Source of the DNA: CAYUAI01 sp964442745
GTDB lineage: Bacteria; Pseudomonadota; Gammaproteobacteria; S012-40
Direction: 5' to 3'
DNA: 64,000 nucleotides
Assembly (NCBI GenBank): GCA_964442745.1
Contig: CAYUAI010000001.1
Location: forward strand, 1-64,000
The notes under the pieces were generated by a model. That model was not told the origin of the DNA. It saw only the letters and a program-made list of their open reading frames with translations, and did no database searches. The position numbers and the translations under genes are program-made. The stretch's first letter is position 1. Each line of letters starts with the position of its first letter. Positions 9,161 through 18,516 of this stretch are shown here, piece by piece.

Positions 9161-9990
9161 ACCATAAGCTCCATCACCCCTAAACCCAACGCAAAAACGG
9201 GCGCCGCCGCCGTCATACTGTCAATACGATCCAATATTCCTCCATGTCCTGGTAAAATAGTGCCACTATCTTTCACGCCGGCTCGCCGCTTATAGGCGCT
9301 CTCCAATAAATCACCCATCACAGAGAACAGCACAGCAACCATACTCAATATCACAAAGAATAAACCCGCCACTAATTCAAAATCAAAACCATAAGTAGCC
9401 ACCACGCTGAGTAACAGGCAAAGCACCATCGCCCCATATAAACCTTCCCAGGTTTTTCCAGGACTGACATGCGGCGCTAATTTGTGACGTCCCCATTTCC
9501 GACCCGAAAAATACGCACCGCTATCCGCCCCCCAAATTAACAGCATGAGATACAGCAATAACCAGGGACCATGTTGTGGCTGACTATGAATAACAACGAG
9601 AGATAACCAAGCGGGAATCAGTAACATCAACCCTTGCCCTAAACTTCCCCAGCGCCAACGCTGTTGGGTTAACTGACATTCAGGTTCTCGAAATGAAATT
9701 AAAAAGTGAATCTTTGCTAGCCACCAAATAACCGAGATACTAAGCAAGGCAAACAAAAATTCATCAAACATTCTTAGATAGGAACAAGCAATCAGCAGCA
9801 GCAAAAGAACAAAAAGATAGGAACACCTTTGCGGCAAACTGTCCAACTTAACAAGTCGAGCCCATTCCCAAGCCCCCAACACCACAAACAAAGCTAAAAC
9901 AAACGAAAACTGCTGTGTTGTTAACGCGAATATTCCCCCAATAACAAGAGGCACCAAAATAATCGCCGTTAAAACACGCTGTTTAAGCAC
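9157..9990 (-). CDS. cdsA: Phosphatidate cytidylyltransferase
   Basis: Integral membrane enzyme converting phosphatidic acid and CTP to CDP-diacylglycerol, the precursor of all phospholipids. I start it at the GTG at 9990, which overlaps the uppS stop. This gives VLKQRVLTAIILVPLVIGG, the typical family start, with GGAG 10 bases upstream. An ATG further upstream (10065) would bury 75 bases in uppS and add unrelated residues. The 277-residue protein (E. coli 285) has about eight hydrophobic segments. It ends with the signature SVMGDLLESAYKRRAGVKD followed by GTILPGHGGILDRIDS, which carries the catalytic acidic residues. Confidence 0.94.
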   Translation of the reverse strand: MLKQRVLTAIILVPLVIGGIFALTTQQFSFVLALFVVLGAWEWARLVKLDSLPQRCSYLFVLLLLLIACSYLRMFDEFLFALLSISVIWWLAKIHFLISFREPECQLTQQRWRWGSLGQGLMLLIPAWLSLVVIHSQPQHGPWLLLYLMLLIWGADSGAYFSGRKWGRHKLAPHVSPGKTWEGLYGAMVLCLLLSVVATYGFDFELVAGLFFVILSMVAVLFSVMGDLLESAYKRRAGVKDSGTILPGHGGILDRIDSMTAAAPVFALGLGVMELMV

Positions 9991-10732
9991 TCGATTGTTG
10001 CTCCACTTGTTCGCCAGTACGGCCAAATCGCCGCTGTCTTTTGCGAAAAGAAGCAATCGCATCAATTAACTGTTGCTCATTAAAGTCTGGCCACAAAATT
10101 TCGGTAAAATATAACTCCGTATAGGCTAAATGCCACAACATAAAATTGCTGATTCGTTGCTCCCCGCCAGTCCGTATAAAAAGATCTGGCTCCGGCAAAT
10201 CCGCTAAGGTAATATGACGCCCAATCAGTGCCTCATCAATTTGTTCAATATCCATCTTACCTTGCCGCACATCTTCAGCAATGGTTTTGATCGCTTGCAC
10301 TACATCCCAGCGTCCACCATAATTAGCCGCAATCACCAAGGTCAACCCATCGTTATTCTTGGTCAGCTCTTCTGCCTTTTCAATACGCTGCTGCAACTTC
10401 TCCGAAAAAGCCTCTCGCCCACCAATAATTCGTAACCGCACATTATTCCGGTTCAGTTTTTTGACTTCCTGCGTGAGAGCAGTACCAAACAAGTCCATCA
10501 ACAGACTCACTTCGGCTTTAGGGCGCCGCCAGTTTTCGCTGCTAAACGCAAAAAGGGTCAATACATTAACATCATTGTTACCACAGGCCGCAACAATATT
10601 TCTCACCGCATCCACACCCGCTTTATGACCGGCAATACGAGGTAAACTGCGCTGGCTCGCCCACCGTCCATTGCCATCCATAATGATCGCAATATGCCTT
10701 GGAACACTGGTATCTAGATCGGGATTCATCAC
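9983..10732 (-). CDS. uppS: Undecaprenyl diphosphate synthase
   Basis: Extends farnesyl diphosphate with eight cis-isoprenyl units to make undecaprenyl-PP, the lipid carrier for peptidoglycan and O-antigen. The 249-residue cytoplasmic protein (E. coli 253) shows HIAIIMDGNGRWA near residues 13-25, containing the catalytic Asp. It also has FAFSSENWRRP near 61-71 and DLFIRTGGEQRISNFMLWH near 184-202, a classical cis-prenyltransferase set. It opens the overlapping chain uppS-cdsA-dxr-rseP. A 163-base gap separates it from frr, so a promoter may lie there. Confidence 0.96.
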   Translation of the reverse strand: MMNPDLDTSVPRHIAIIMDGNGRWASQRSLPRIAGHKAGVDAVRNIVAACGNNDVNVLTLFAFSSENWRRPKAEVSLLMDLFGTALTQEVKKLNRNNVRLRIIGGREAFSEKLQQRIEKAEELTKNNDGLTLVIAANYGGRWDVVQAIKTIAEDVRQGKMDIEQIDEALIGRHITLADLPEPDLFIRTGGEQRISNFMLWHLAYTELYFTEILWPDFNEQQLIDAIASFRKRQRRFGRTGEQVEQQSSA

Positions 10733-10895
10733 TCAAATATCCCACTTATACAACGAAAAAAGGCAGACTTAAAACAAATATAGACTCACACTTCGCGACC
10801 CGCTGATGACTTCTTGTACTGATGAGCAATGTATACAAATTGGTAACACCTACAAATGAAGGAAAAATACTACGTAAAAATGACATAAAGAGACA

Positions 10896-11453
10896 TTATA
10901 TCTCCAATAATTCATGCTCTTTGACTTTCAATAGCTCATCAATCACAGCCACCTGTTTGTCGGTTATTTTTTGCATGCGATCTTGCGCTTTCCTGTCTTG
11001 ATCCTCCGTGATTTCTTTTTCTTTTAATAAATCTTTGACATGACTCAAAGCATCACGGCGAATATTACGTATCGCCACCCGTGCTGCTTCCCCCTCCGAG
11101 CGAACAATTTTAATAAACTCGCGCCGCCGCTCTTCCGTCAATGCCGGTAGCGGCACTCGAATCAAATCCCCAGATGTCACCGGATTCAAACCCAAACTAG
11201 ATGTCATAATGGCCTTTTCAATCACCGGAACCATCGGCTTTTCCCAAGGGGATACATTCAAGGTCCGTGCATCGCCCACGGACACATTTGCCACCTGGGT
11301 CAACGGTACATCGCTGTTGTAATAAGACACCATGATCGAGTCTAAAAGTGAGGGGTGTGCTCGTCCAGTCCGCACCTTCGCTAAGTCTGTTTTTAACGAC
11401 TCAACGCTTTTTTTCATTCGAGATTCTGCATCTGTAATGATATCTTCAAGCAT
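10896..11453 (-). CDS. frr: Ribosome recycling factor
   Basis: Splits post-termination ribosomes together with EF-G. The length of 185 residues equals E. coli RRF. The N-terminus MLEDIITDAESRMKKSVESL and the segments KVRTGRAHPSLLDSI and VRVPLPALTEERRREF-like (read here as IRVPLPALTEERRREF) are diagnostic. The fold is a three-helix bundle (residues 1-30 and 105-185) with a small beta domain between. It follows pyrH by 9 bases in the rpsB-tsf-pyrH-frr order found across proteobacteria. Confidence 0.97.
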   Translation of the reverse strand: MLEDIITDAESRMKKSVESLKTDLAKVRTGRAHPSLLDSIMVSYYNSDVPLTQVANVSVGDARTLNVSPWEKPMVPVIEKAIMTSSLGLNPVTSGDLIRVPLPALTEERRREFIKIVRSEGEAARVAIRNIRRDALSHVKDLLKEKEITEDQDRKAQDRMQKITDKQVAVIDELLKVKEHELLEI

Positions 11454-11462
11454 AGTCTTTAA

Positions 11463-12194
11463 TTACTCCACGATTGTGCCTTCGTCTTCACCCATGACGA
11501 CACGCTTCATTGCTTCAAACTTATTCATGTTAAATACCCGAATCGGTACCGATTGATCACGGCACAATACAATAGCGGCAACATCCATGACATTGAGTTT
11601 TTTCTCAATCACCTCATCATACGTCAGTGAAGGATAAAAATGTGCATCAGGATGGGTCACTGGATCGTCTGAATACACACCATCCACTTTAGTGCCCTTC
11701 ATCACAAGCTCCGCGTCAATCTCAATCCCGCGCAGACTCGCCGCCGAATCGGTGGTAAAAAAAGGATTGCCAGTGCCCGCTGCAAAAATGACCACACGGC
11801 CTTTTTCCAAGTGCCGAATCGCACGTCGCCGGATATAATCTTCACAAATTTGGTTTATTTTTAATGCGGACATAACACGAACGTGAACATTGTGACGCTC
11901 TAAAGCGTCCTGCAATGATAACGCATTCATCACGGTGGCCAACATGCCCATTTGATCCGCGGTCACACGATCAATGCCTGCTTGCGACAAACCCGCACCA
12001 CGAAAAATATTCCCACCACCAATGACCATGCCAACTTGGACACCCATGTCAATGAGTTCCCCAACTTCACGGGCAATGCGCGCCGTTACTTTTGGGTCAA
12101 TTCCATACTCCATATCTCCCAGCAAGGCTTCTCCGCTGAGCTTTAGCAAGATTCGAGAATATTTTGGCTTTGCCATATCTTCGCGCATTGGCAT
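11463..12194 (-). CDS. pyrH: UMP kinase
   Basis: Phosphorylates UMP to UDP, the gateway to UTP and CTP; hexameric, regulated by GTP and UTP in relatives. The 243-residue protein (E. coli 241) shows RILLKLSGEALLG near residues 14-26, GVVIGGGNIFRG-type sequence (VGMVIGGGNIFRGA) near 53-66, and TDSAASLRGIEIDAE near 147-161, all typical of the amino-acid kinase fold. The first ATG lies 3 bases after the tsf stop with GGGGA 7 bases upstream. A later ATG (MAKPKYSR, six codons in) is also possible. Confidence 0.96.
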   Translation of the reverse strand: MPMREDMAKPKYSRILLKLSGEALLGDMEYGIDPKVTARIAREVGELIDMGVQVGMVIGGGNIFRGAGLSQAGIDRVTADQMGMLATVMNALSLQDALERHNVHVRVMSALKINQICEDYIRRRAIRHLEKGRVVIFAAGTGNPFFTTDSAASLRGIEIDAELVMKGTKVDGVYSDDPVTHPDAHFYPSLTYDEVIEKKLNVMDVAAIVLCRDQSVPIRVFNMNKFEAMKRVVMGEDEGTIVE

Positions 12195-12197
12195 GAG

Positions 12198-13085
12198 TTA
12201 ATCCCCGCGTACTTGCGCCATCACCTCTTCCACAAAATTCTCTTCTTTCTTATCAATCCCCTCACCGACTTCAAAGCGATGAAACGAATTGACAGAAGCC
12301 TTGGCAGACGCGAGTAATTTCTCAATACTCATGTCCGAGTCTTTAACGAAAGGTTGGCCATACAAGGTAATTTCATTAATAAATTTATTGATTCGACCAA
12401 CCACCATTTTTTCAATGATATCATCAGGTTTACCACTTTCTTTCGCTTGTGCCGCAAAGATTTCTTTCTCTTTGTTAATGACCTCGGCAGCCACGTCATT
12501 CGATGTAGTAAATTGTGGGTTGCTCGCCGCAACATGCATCGCAATATCTTTCCCTAAGTCGGCATGACCGCCTTCCAAATCGACAATCACGCCAATGCGT
12601 GAACCGTGAGAGTAGGTTCCGGCAATACCTGTCGCCGCTTTCATAAAAACAAAACGGCGAATCGACATATTTTCACCAATTTTTGCAATCAATGCTCTAC
12701 GCGTCTGCTCAATCGTCGTACTCTCACTGTCACTAATCGGTAAATCCATTAATGCAGCTAAGTCGGATGGTTGCTTTACCAATACTTGCGCACAAACATT
12801 ATCACAAAACTGGATAAAGTCTTCGCCTTTTGCAACAAAATCCGTTTCGCAATTAATTTCCACCATGGCGGCGGCGGTGCTTGCCGGGTTTGTTTTAATT
12901 GAAATCAAGCCTTCAGCGGCAATTCTACCCGCCTTCTTATCCGCCTTTGCCATGCCTGATTTGCGCATTGATTCAATCGCCGCTTCCACGTCGCCATCCG
13001 TTTCCATTAACGCTTTTTTACACTCCATCATACCGGCACCAGTTCTTTCACGTAATTCTTTAACTAATGCTGCAGTGATCGCCAT
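12198..13085 (-). CDS. tsf: Translation elongation factor Ts
   Basis: Guanine nucleotide exchange factor that recycles EF-Tu. The 295-residue protein (E. coli 283) has the N-terminal UBA-like segment with LRERTGAGMMECKKAL near residues 11-26. The core domain contains VEINCETDFVAKGEDF near 76-91, which is the segment that contacts EF-Tu. The C-terminal part ends GEGIDKKEENFVEEV. It lies 350 bases after rpsB with a strong hairpin between them, and 3 bases before pyrH. Confidence 0.97.
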   Translation of the reverse strand: MAITAALVKELRERTGAGMMECKKALMETDGDVEAAIESMRKSGMAKADKKAGRIAAEGLISIKTNPASTAAAMVEINCETDFVAKGEDFIQFCDNVCAQVLVKQPSDLAALMDLPISDSESTTIEQTRRALIAKIGENMSIRRFVFMKAATGIAGTYSHGSRIGVIVDLEGGHADLGKDIAMHVAASNPQFTTSNDVAAEVINKEKEIFAAQAKESGKPDDIIEKMVVGRINKFINEITLYGQPFVKDSDMSIEKLLASAKASVNSFHRFEVGEGIDKKEENFVEEVMAQVRGD

Positions 13086-13191
13086 GCTCCAGTTACCCCT
13101 TTGTTAAATATAATTTCATGACCCGAATTCCTCTCGATATGATTTGGATCAGGCCATATTCCATCAGAAATAATCGTTAATTTTAGTTGAC

Positions 13192-13216
13192 AAAAAGGGG
13201 GCACCGCCCCCTTTTT
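13192..13216 (-). terminator. Intrinsic terminator/attenuator between rpsB and tsf
   Basis: The sequence AAAAAGGGGGC-ACC-GCCCCCTTTTT forms a perfect 11-bp stem with a 3-base loop and a T tract, so it is a textbook intrinsic terminator active in either direction. It lies after rpsB and about 107 bases before tsf on the minus strand, where it should reduce transcription of tsf relative to rpsB. No other gene ends near it. The rest of the 350-base gap (13086-13435) holds no supported gene. Confidence 0.85.
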
Positions 13217-13435
13217 ACCGATTTAATTTTCAAAGCTGAATAAAATGCCACCATCAAAAACAATGGGCATCACATAAAACAGATAAGCCATAACATTGTG
13301 AATAGATTGTACTTTCCACTCAGCTATCCATCCTACATTTCACACGAAGGCACCTCATCTTGCTTGCCCTTCGGTTTTACATCAACTTTTCTAAATGAGA
13401 TTCATACTGGAGGTATGATTTAGCACAGGAACAAA

Positions 13436-14281
13436 CTAATTGCCGGATGCACTGCGTATCGGCGACGCCTCTTTAGCTTCAGAATCATTTGGCGCCGCCG
13501 CCTCCGGAGAATTCACCTCTTCTGCTTTCATCTCCGTCGGCAAGTGTCCTTCAGCATCTAATTCGACAAAATCATCTCCCAAACCGCCCGTCACTGCATT
13601 GGCGGCTTTAGCTTCAATAACCGCGTCGGCCATGACGTTGACATAGAGCTGAATGGCTCGAATCGCGTCATCATTGCCAGGAATGATATAATCAACACCT
13701 AAGGGGCTATTATTAGTGTCCACGACACCAATCACTGGAATGCCGAGCTTATTTGCCTCACTAATCGCGATCTTTTCGTGGCCAACATCCACTACAAAAA
13801 GTGCCGCTGGCATACCATTCATATCTTTGATTCCGCCTAAACTTAGCTCAAGTTTGTCTTTTTCACGAGTCAACATCAACACTTCTTTCTTTCGAAGCTT
13901 GTCAAAATGACCATCTTGCGACATCGCCTCAAGTTCTTTCAATCGTTTGATGGACTGTTTAACGGTTTTAAAATTGGTTAGCATTCCACCTAACCATCGA
14001 TAATTAGCATACGGCATGCCACATCGCATCGCCCCGTCCTTGATTGTTTTTTGCGCAGAACGTTTCGTTCCAACAAATAAGATTGAGCCACGCTTTGATG
14101 CAATATTTCCTACAAAATTAATCGCATCATTCAATAAGGGAAGCGTTTTTTCAAGATTGACAATATGAATTTTATTGCGGTGCCCAAAAATGAAAGGTCC
14201 CATTTTCGGGTTCCAATATCGTGTTTGATGGCCAAAATGAACACCGGCAGCGAGCATTTCCCGCATGGTTGTAGCTGACAT
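13436..14281 (-). CDS. rpsB: 30S ribosomal protein S2
   Basis: Small-subunit protein that bridges the head and platform and docks S1. I start it at the ATG at 14281, preceded by GAGGAGGT with a 6-base spacer. This gives MSATTMREMLAAGVHFGHQT, the S2 signature. Further signatures are WNPKMGPFIFGHRNKIHI near 26-43 and GIPVIGVVDTN near 180-190. At 281 residues it is about 40 longer than E. coli S2 (241). The extra sequence is a C-terminal tail rich in Glu, Ala, Ser and Pro, probably disordered. It has its own promoter and a leader of roughly 180 bases. Confidence 0.97.
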   Translation of the reverse strand: MSATTMREMLAAGVHFGHQTRYWNPKMGPFIFGHRNKIHIVNLEKTLPLLNDAINFVGNIASKRGSILFVGTKRSAQKTIKDGAMRCGMPYANYRWLGGMLTNFKTVKQSIKRLKELEAMSQDGHFDKLRKKEVLMLTREKDKLELSLGGIKDMNGMPAALFVVDVGHEKIAISEANKLGIPVIGVVDTNNSPLGVDYIIPGNDDAIRAIQLYVNVMADAVIEAKAANAVTGGLGDDFVELDAEGHLPTEMKAEEVNSPEAAAPNDSEAKEASPIRSASGN

Positions 14282-14465
14282 AAAATAACCTCCTCTCGGG
14301 TTAAGCCTCCACATACCCCATACACCAACTCTGGCTCCCTCACTACATCAACCAATACCAAAAACACCAAAAAAAACAACTGGTTAAATTGCAGCAGGAG
14401 AAAGAGCACCCAAAATGTATGTGTCGGTATGTGTGTGTTATCTTAAAAATTGTTTTAGGCGGTGC

Positions 14466-14494
14466 TTTATACCATAATATGGGGTGAACAACAA
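14466..14494 (-). promoter_or_regulatory. Sigma-70 promoter of rpsB
   Basis: On the minus strand TTGTTG (14494-14489) is followed by a 17-base spacer and TATAAA (14471-14466). Transcription would start near 14459, giving an rpsB leader of roughly 180 bases. In E. coli the rpsB leader is the target of S2 autoregulation, so this leader could play the same role; that part is inference. Confidence 0.65.
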
Positions 14495-14996
14495 TGACAA
14501 AAAGACGTTGGCCACTTGGTTGAAAAATCAGCTCTCCCTCAAACTAACAGCGAGACCTCGCTGCACCGAAATGCCGTACACTAAGCTTAGCCCATCCCCC
14601 CGGCCAAATTTATTTTGGCCTGATACCTGTTAAAATTTTTAGACTGACCTAACAAAACACCCGTCTCATCCCTTAGCTATTCAAGGGATTTGGTTTCACA
14701 TAGTTTTTTGATAAATGTCATACACAATTAGGTAATGGCGTGCAAAGAAAAATCCGCGTAGGATCAAGCGAGATCAAATGAGAAACAGCCAAATATCAAA
14801 ATAATATTCCACAGAAAAGTAATAGTGAGATCAAGCACCCTGAGCAGAGACACAATAACATTGCACCATCGGCCAGATTCTTGTATTGAATTAAACAGAT
14901 ACCCAGCCACCAAACCGGCGACCATACTGCACTCGTATAGTTAAGCGATAAATATTCACTTTGAAAACACGGTGAATAGCAAGGAAATTTAAGGCA
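14495..14996. other. Divergent intergenic region between rpsB and map
   Basis: About 500 bases with no supported gene. It holds a small hairpin at 14548-14563 (CAGCGA, loop GACC, TCGCTG) and a short TCCCTT/AAGGGA inverted repeat near 14670. The map promoter must be here; TATAGT at 14936-14941 is a possible -10, but I see no good -35 for it. A minus-strand reading frame at 14796-15053 has no family resemblance and overlaps map. Confidence 0.5.
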
Positions 14997-15764
14997 ATGA
15001 GCGTAACGATAAAAACACCCGTAGAAATTGAAAAAATGGCGATTGCAGGTCAATTAGCCAGCGACGTCCTAGTCATGATTGAGCCTTATGTGATCGCTGG
15101 TACCTCCACCGATGAACTCAATCAAATTTGTCATGATTATATTATCAATGAACAAAAAGCTATCCCGGCGCCATTAAATTACCGAGGATTTCCTAAATCC
15201 ATTTGCACCTCAGTTAACCATCAAGTTTGCCACGGCATCCCAAGCCACAAACGGCTTAAAAATGGTGATATTATCAACATTGATATTACCGTCATCAAAG
15301 ATGGCTATCATGGTGATACCAGCAAAATGTTCTTTATCGGACCGTCGTCGATCCTCGGGAAACGCGTCACCCAGATTAGTTATGAAAGTTTGTGCATCGG
15401 CATCCAAATGGTGAAACCTGGGGTACAACTTGGCGATATCGGTCACGCAATTCAGCAGCACGTGGAAAAAAATCAGTGCTCAATTGTACGTGAATATTGC
15501 GGTCATGGTATTGGCAAAGCCTTTCATGAAGATCCACAAGTACTCCATTATGGTCGCCCTCATACTGGTCTGACACTGGAAAGCGGTATGACATTTACCA
15601 TTGAACCGATGGTCAATACCGGGAAACGCCATGTTAAACTCCTTAAAGATAACTGGACCGTCGTGACCAAAGATCACTCACTGTCTGCCCAGTGGGAACA
15701 CACCATTTTAGTCACCGATACTAGCTACCAAGTGTTAACCATTCGACCTAATGAAACCATCTAA
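14997..15764 (+). CDS. map: Methionine aminopeptidase, type I
   Basis: Removes the initiator methionine from nascent proteins. The 255-residue protein (E. coli 264) has the pita-bread fold signatures: INIDITVIKDGYHGDTSKMF near residues 91-110 (two metal-binding Asp), EYCGHGIGKAFHEDP near 163-177 (His ligand), FTIEPMVN near 199-206 (Glu) and AQWEHTILV near 229-237 (Glu). In many relatives map is divergent from rpsB and followed by glnD, exactly as here. Its last 14 bases overlap the glnD start. Confidence 0.96.
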   Translation: MSVTIKTPVEIEKMAIAGQLASDVLVMIEPYVIAGTSTDELNQICHDYIINEQKAIPAPLNYRGFPKSICTSVNHQVCHGIPSHKRLKNGDIINIDITVIKDGYHGDTSKMFFIGPSSILGKRVTQISYESLCIGIQMVKPGVQLGDIGHAIQQHVEKNQCSIVREYCGHGIGKAFHEDPQVLHYGRPHTGLTLESGMTFTIEPMVNTGKRHVKLLKDNWTVVTKDHSLSAQWEHTILVTDTSYQVLTIRPNETI

Positions 15765-18510
15765 CACCATGCAAACCTTACCCATACCAGCCCACCTCGA
15801 TATCGCCTTACCCTCTCCCGATGAAAGCAATACCGAGGTCCTTCGAGAATGCATCAATCATGCGACGCAAACGTTATATGCTTTATTTGACGACGGTATC
15901 GACATCATCAAACTGGTACATATGCGATCTGACTTTGTCGACCATATTTTAAAACATATCTGGCAACTGCATTTCGCAAAAACCAATACTTCCAATATTG
16001 CCCTCATTGCCGTCGGCGGATACGGCCGGGGTGAACTCCATCCCGCGTCCGATATTGATATACTCATCCTGCTTCGAGAAGATTGCCCACAACACTATAA
16101 AAATGCCATTGAAAATTTTATTACTTTTTTATGGGACACTGGTCTTGATGTGGGTCATAGTGTCAGATCCATCGAACAATGCCTCGTCGACGCCAAAAAA
16201 GACATTACTATCGCCACCAACATTATGGAATCTCGGCTCATCATCGGGCCTCAAGACTTACATCAAACTTTACGCAAAATTTCTGGCCCAGATTACATAT
16301 GGCCCAGTAAAAAATTTTTTGAAGCCAAATGGAAAGAACAAAAGCAGCGCCATCTACGGTTTCATGACACCGCTTATAAATTAGAACCCAACGTTAAAGA
16401 AAGTCCCGGCGGCCTACGTGATATCCAAATGGTTGGCTGGGTGGCAAAACGGCATTTCGGCGCGGATAAGCTAGAAGACTTAGTCGCACAAGGTTTTCTG
16501 ACACCCGCCGATTTGCAATCGCTTCAAAAAGGACAAGCTTTTCTCTGGCAGGTGCGATTTGCGCTCCACAAATTGAGCGGTCGTCGAGAAGATCGCTTGT
16601 TATTCGACTACCAGCGCACCTTGGCTCGTCAATTCAACTACCAAGATGAACAAACACAAAACCAATCAAACATCACTGAATCTTCGAGAAATCGCCCTTC
16701 CGATGGTCACCGTCTTGGCGTTGAGTTATTCATGAAAAAATATTATCGAACCATCATGGAACTGAGTCGACTCAACGAAATACTCTTACAGCTTTATCAA
16801 GAAGCGATTCTGTACAATCATGGCGTCATTGACCCTATCCCGATTAACCGGCGATTTCAAACACGCAAAGGATTTATCGAAGTCATTAATGAATATGTCT
16901 TCAAACGCTATCCTTTTTCACTCTTAGAAATATTTTTACTGTTAGCGGAAAACCCTCACATTAAAGGCGTCCGAGCATCGACCATCCGGCTCGTTCGCAG
17001 TCATCGCTATTTAATTAATAATGACTTCCGAAATGATTTGCGTTGCCGAAGCCTGTTCATTGAAATATTGCGCCAACCCTCAGGCATTACTCATGAATTG
17101 CGACGCATGAATCGCTATGGTATTTTAGCCGCCTACATCCCAGCCTTTGGTTCCATCGTAGGGCAAATGCAATTTGACTTATTCCACGTCTACACAGTGG
17201 ATGAGCATTCTCTATTTGTCGTAAGAAATCTGCGGCGATTTACCGTCACCAAATATCATCACGAATTCCCTTTATGCAGCAAAATCATTCAACATATTCC
17301 AAAACCTGAACTCTTATATATCGCAGGACTCTTTCATGATATTGCAAAAGGACGAGGGGGCGATCATTCCATGCTTGGCGCAGAAGAAGTCACTCAATTT
17401 TGCCAATTGCACTGCTTAAGTCAAACGGACACTGAGCTCGTCGCCTGGCTAGTAAAACACCACTTATTAATGTCATCAACGGCGCAACATAAAGATACCA
17501 GTGACCCAGAAGTCATCTATTCATTCGCCTCGATTGTCGAAGACCATATTCGGCTCGATTATTTATATTTATTAACCGTCGCCGATATGCGAGCAACAAA
17601 TAACACCCTCTGGAATAATTGGAAAGATGCTTTATTGATAGAATTATATAAACAAACACAACGAGCACTCAAGCAAGACCTTGAATCACCGATTGATAAA
17701 CGCGCTCGAATTCATGATGAAAAATCAACCGCCCGTAAAACCCTTAACAAGGAACACGTCTCCATTGATGACATCAATCAATTATGGAGCACAATGGATG
17801 ATGAATATTTTTTACGCTATAATGCAGAAGAAATTGCATGGCACACCCAGGGCATATTAAACGCGGCCAAAAGAGACACAACACAACCATTGATCATGGT
17901 GCAAAACTCTCCCGCGAAATGCGTGACAAATATTTTTATTTTCGCCCCAATATCAAGCTGGTTATTTGCCAATATCACCGCCGAAATTGACCGTTTAAAT
18001 TTAAACATAGTCGAGGCCCGAATCAGTACCGCGAAAAAACTTGGTTACGCGCTAGATACGTTTAGCCTACTTGATGAAAATGGTCAACCTATTACATTTC
18101 CACATAAAATCAGCCAAGTTAAAAAAAATATTGGCAATCAAATCACAAAAAACACGCCACCAACACTCCCCAAAAATCGACACCAAGCACGCATTACTAA
18201 GGTTTTTTCAAGACCGACAGAAGTCCACTTTGCGACGGATGAAAAAAATCAACGAACCGTTATGGAAATCACTTCAACAGACAGGCCTGGCCTTTTATCC
18301 AGAGTTGCTTACGCCTTAGTGGAATGTCAGGTCATATTACAGAATGCCAAAATCACGACCTATGGCGCACAAGTCGACGATGTATTTTTTATCACCGACA
18401 AAAATGGCCAGCCTATCCTGAGCATCGAAAAAAAAAATCACATTAGAAAAACCATCTGCGCCTATTTAGACACCATAAATAGCGACACTCACCGTGAACA
18501 ACAGAGCTGA
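15751..18510 (+). CDS. glnD: Bifunctional uridylyltransferase/uridylyl-removing enzyme GlnD
   Basis: Primary sensor of glutamine: it uridylylates PII when nitrogen is short and removes UMP when glutamine is plentiful. The 919-residue protein (E. coli 890) has GGYGRGELHPASDIDILIL near residues 89-107, the nucleotidyltransferase site. It is followed by the PII-uridylyltransferase helical region with ESPGGLRDIQMVGW, an HD domain with GLFHDIAKGRGGDHS near 530-544, and two C-terminal ACT domains (about 710-790 and 830-905) that bind glutamine. The start overlaps map. A second ATG six codons later is possible. apaH follows after 6 bases. Confidence 0.96.
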   Translation: MKPSNTMQTLPIPAHLDIALPSPDESNTEVLRECINHATQTLYALFDDGIDIIKLVHMRSDFVDHILKHIWQLHFAKTNTSNIALIAVGGYGRGELHPASDIDILILLREDCPQHYKNAIENFITFLWDTGLDVGHSVRSIEQCLVDAKKDITIATNIMESRLIIGPQDLHQTLRKISGPDYIWPSKKFFEAKWKEQKQRHLRFHDTAYKLEPNVKESPGGLRDIQMVGWVAKRHFGADKLEDLVAQGFLTPADLQSLQKGQAFLWQVRFALHKLSGRREDRLLFDYQRTLARQFNYQDEQTQNQSNITESSRNRPSDGHRLGVELFMKKYYRTIMELSRLNEILLQLYQEAILYNHGVIDPIPINRRFQTRKGFIEVINEYVFKRYPFSLLEIFLLLAENPHIKGVRASTIRLVRSHRYLINNDFRNDLRCRSLFIEILRQPSGITHELRRMNRYGILAAYIPAFGSIVGQMQFDLFHVYTVDEHSLFVVRNLRRFTVTKYHHEFPLCSKIIQHIPKPELLYIAGLFHDIAKGRGGDHSMLGAEEVTQFCQLHCLSQTDTELVAWLVKHHLLMSSTAQHKDTSDPEVIYSFASIVEDHIRLDYLYLLTVADMRATNNTLWNNWKDALLIELYKQTQRALKQDLESPIDKRARIHDEKSTARKTLNKEHVSIDDINQLWSTMDDEYFLRYNAEEIAWHTQGILNAAKRDTTQPLIMVQNSPAKCVTNIFIFAPISSWLFANITAEIDRLNLNIVEARISTAKKLGYALDTFSLLDENGQPITFPHKISQVKKNIGNQITKNTPPTLPKNRHQARITKVFSRPTEVHFATDEKNQRTVMEITSTDRPGLLSRVAYALVECQVILQNAKITTYGAQVDDVFFITDKNGQPILSIEKKNHIRKTICAYLDTINSDTHREQQS

Positions 18511-18516
18511 TATTTT

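Noticed and set aside
9991..10065. Upstream ATG start for cdsA
   Set aside because: It lies inside uppS and adds residues not found in the family; the GTG at 9990 with GGAG upstream fits better.
14796..15053. 85-codon minus-strand frame next to map
   Set aside because: Overlaps the start of map and has no family resemblance or ribosome binding site.
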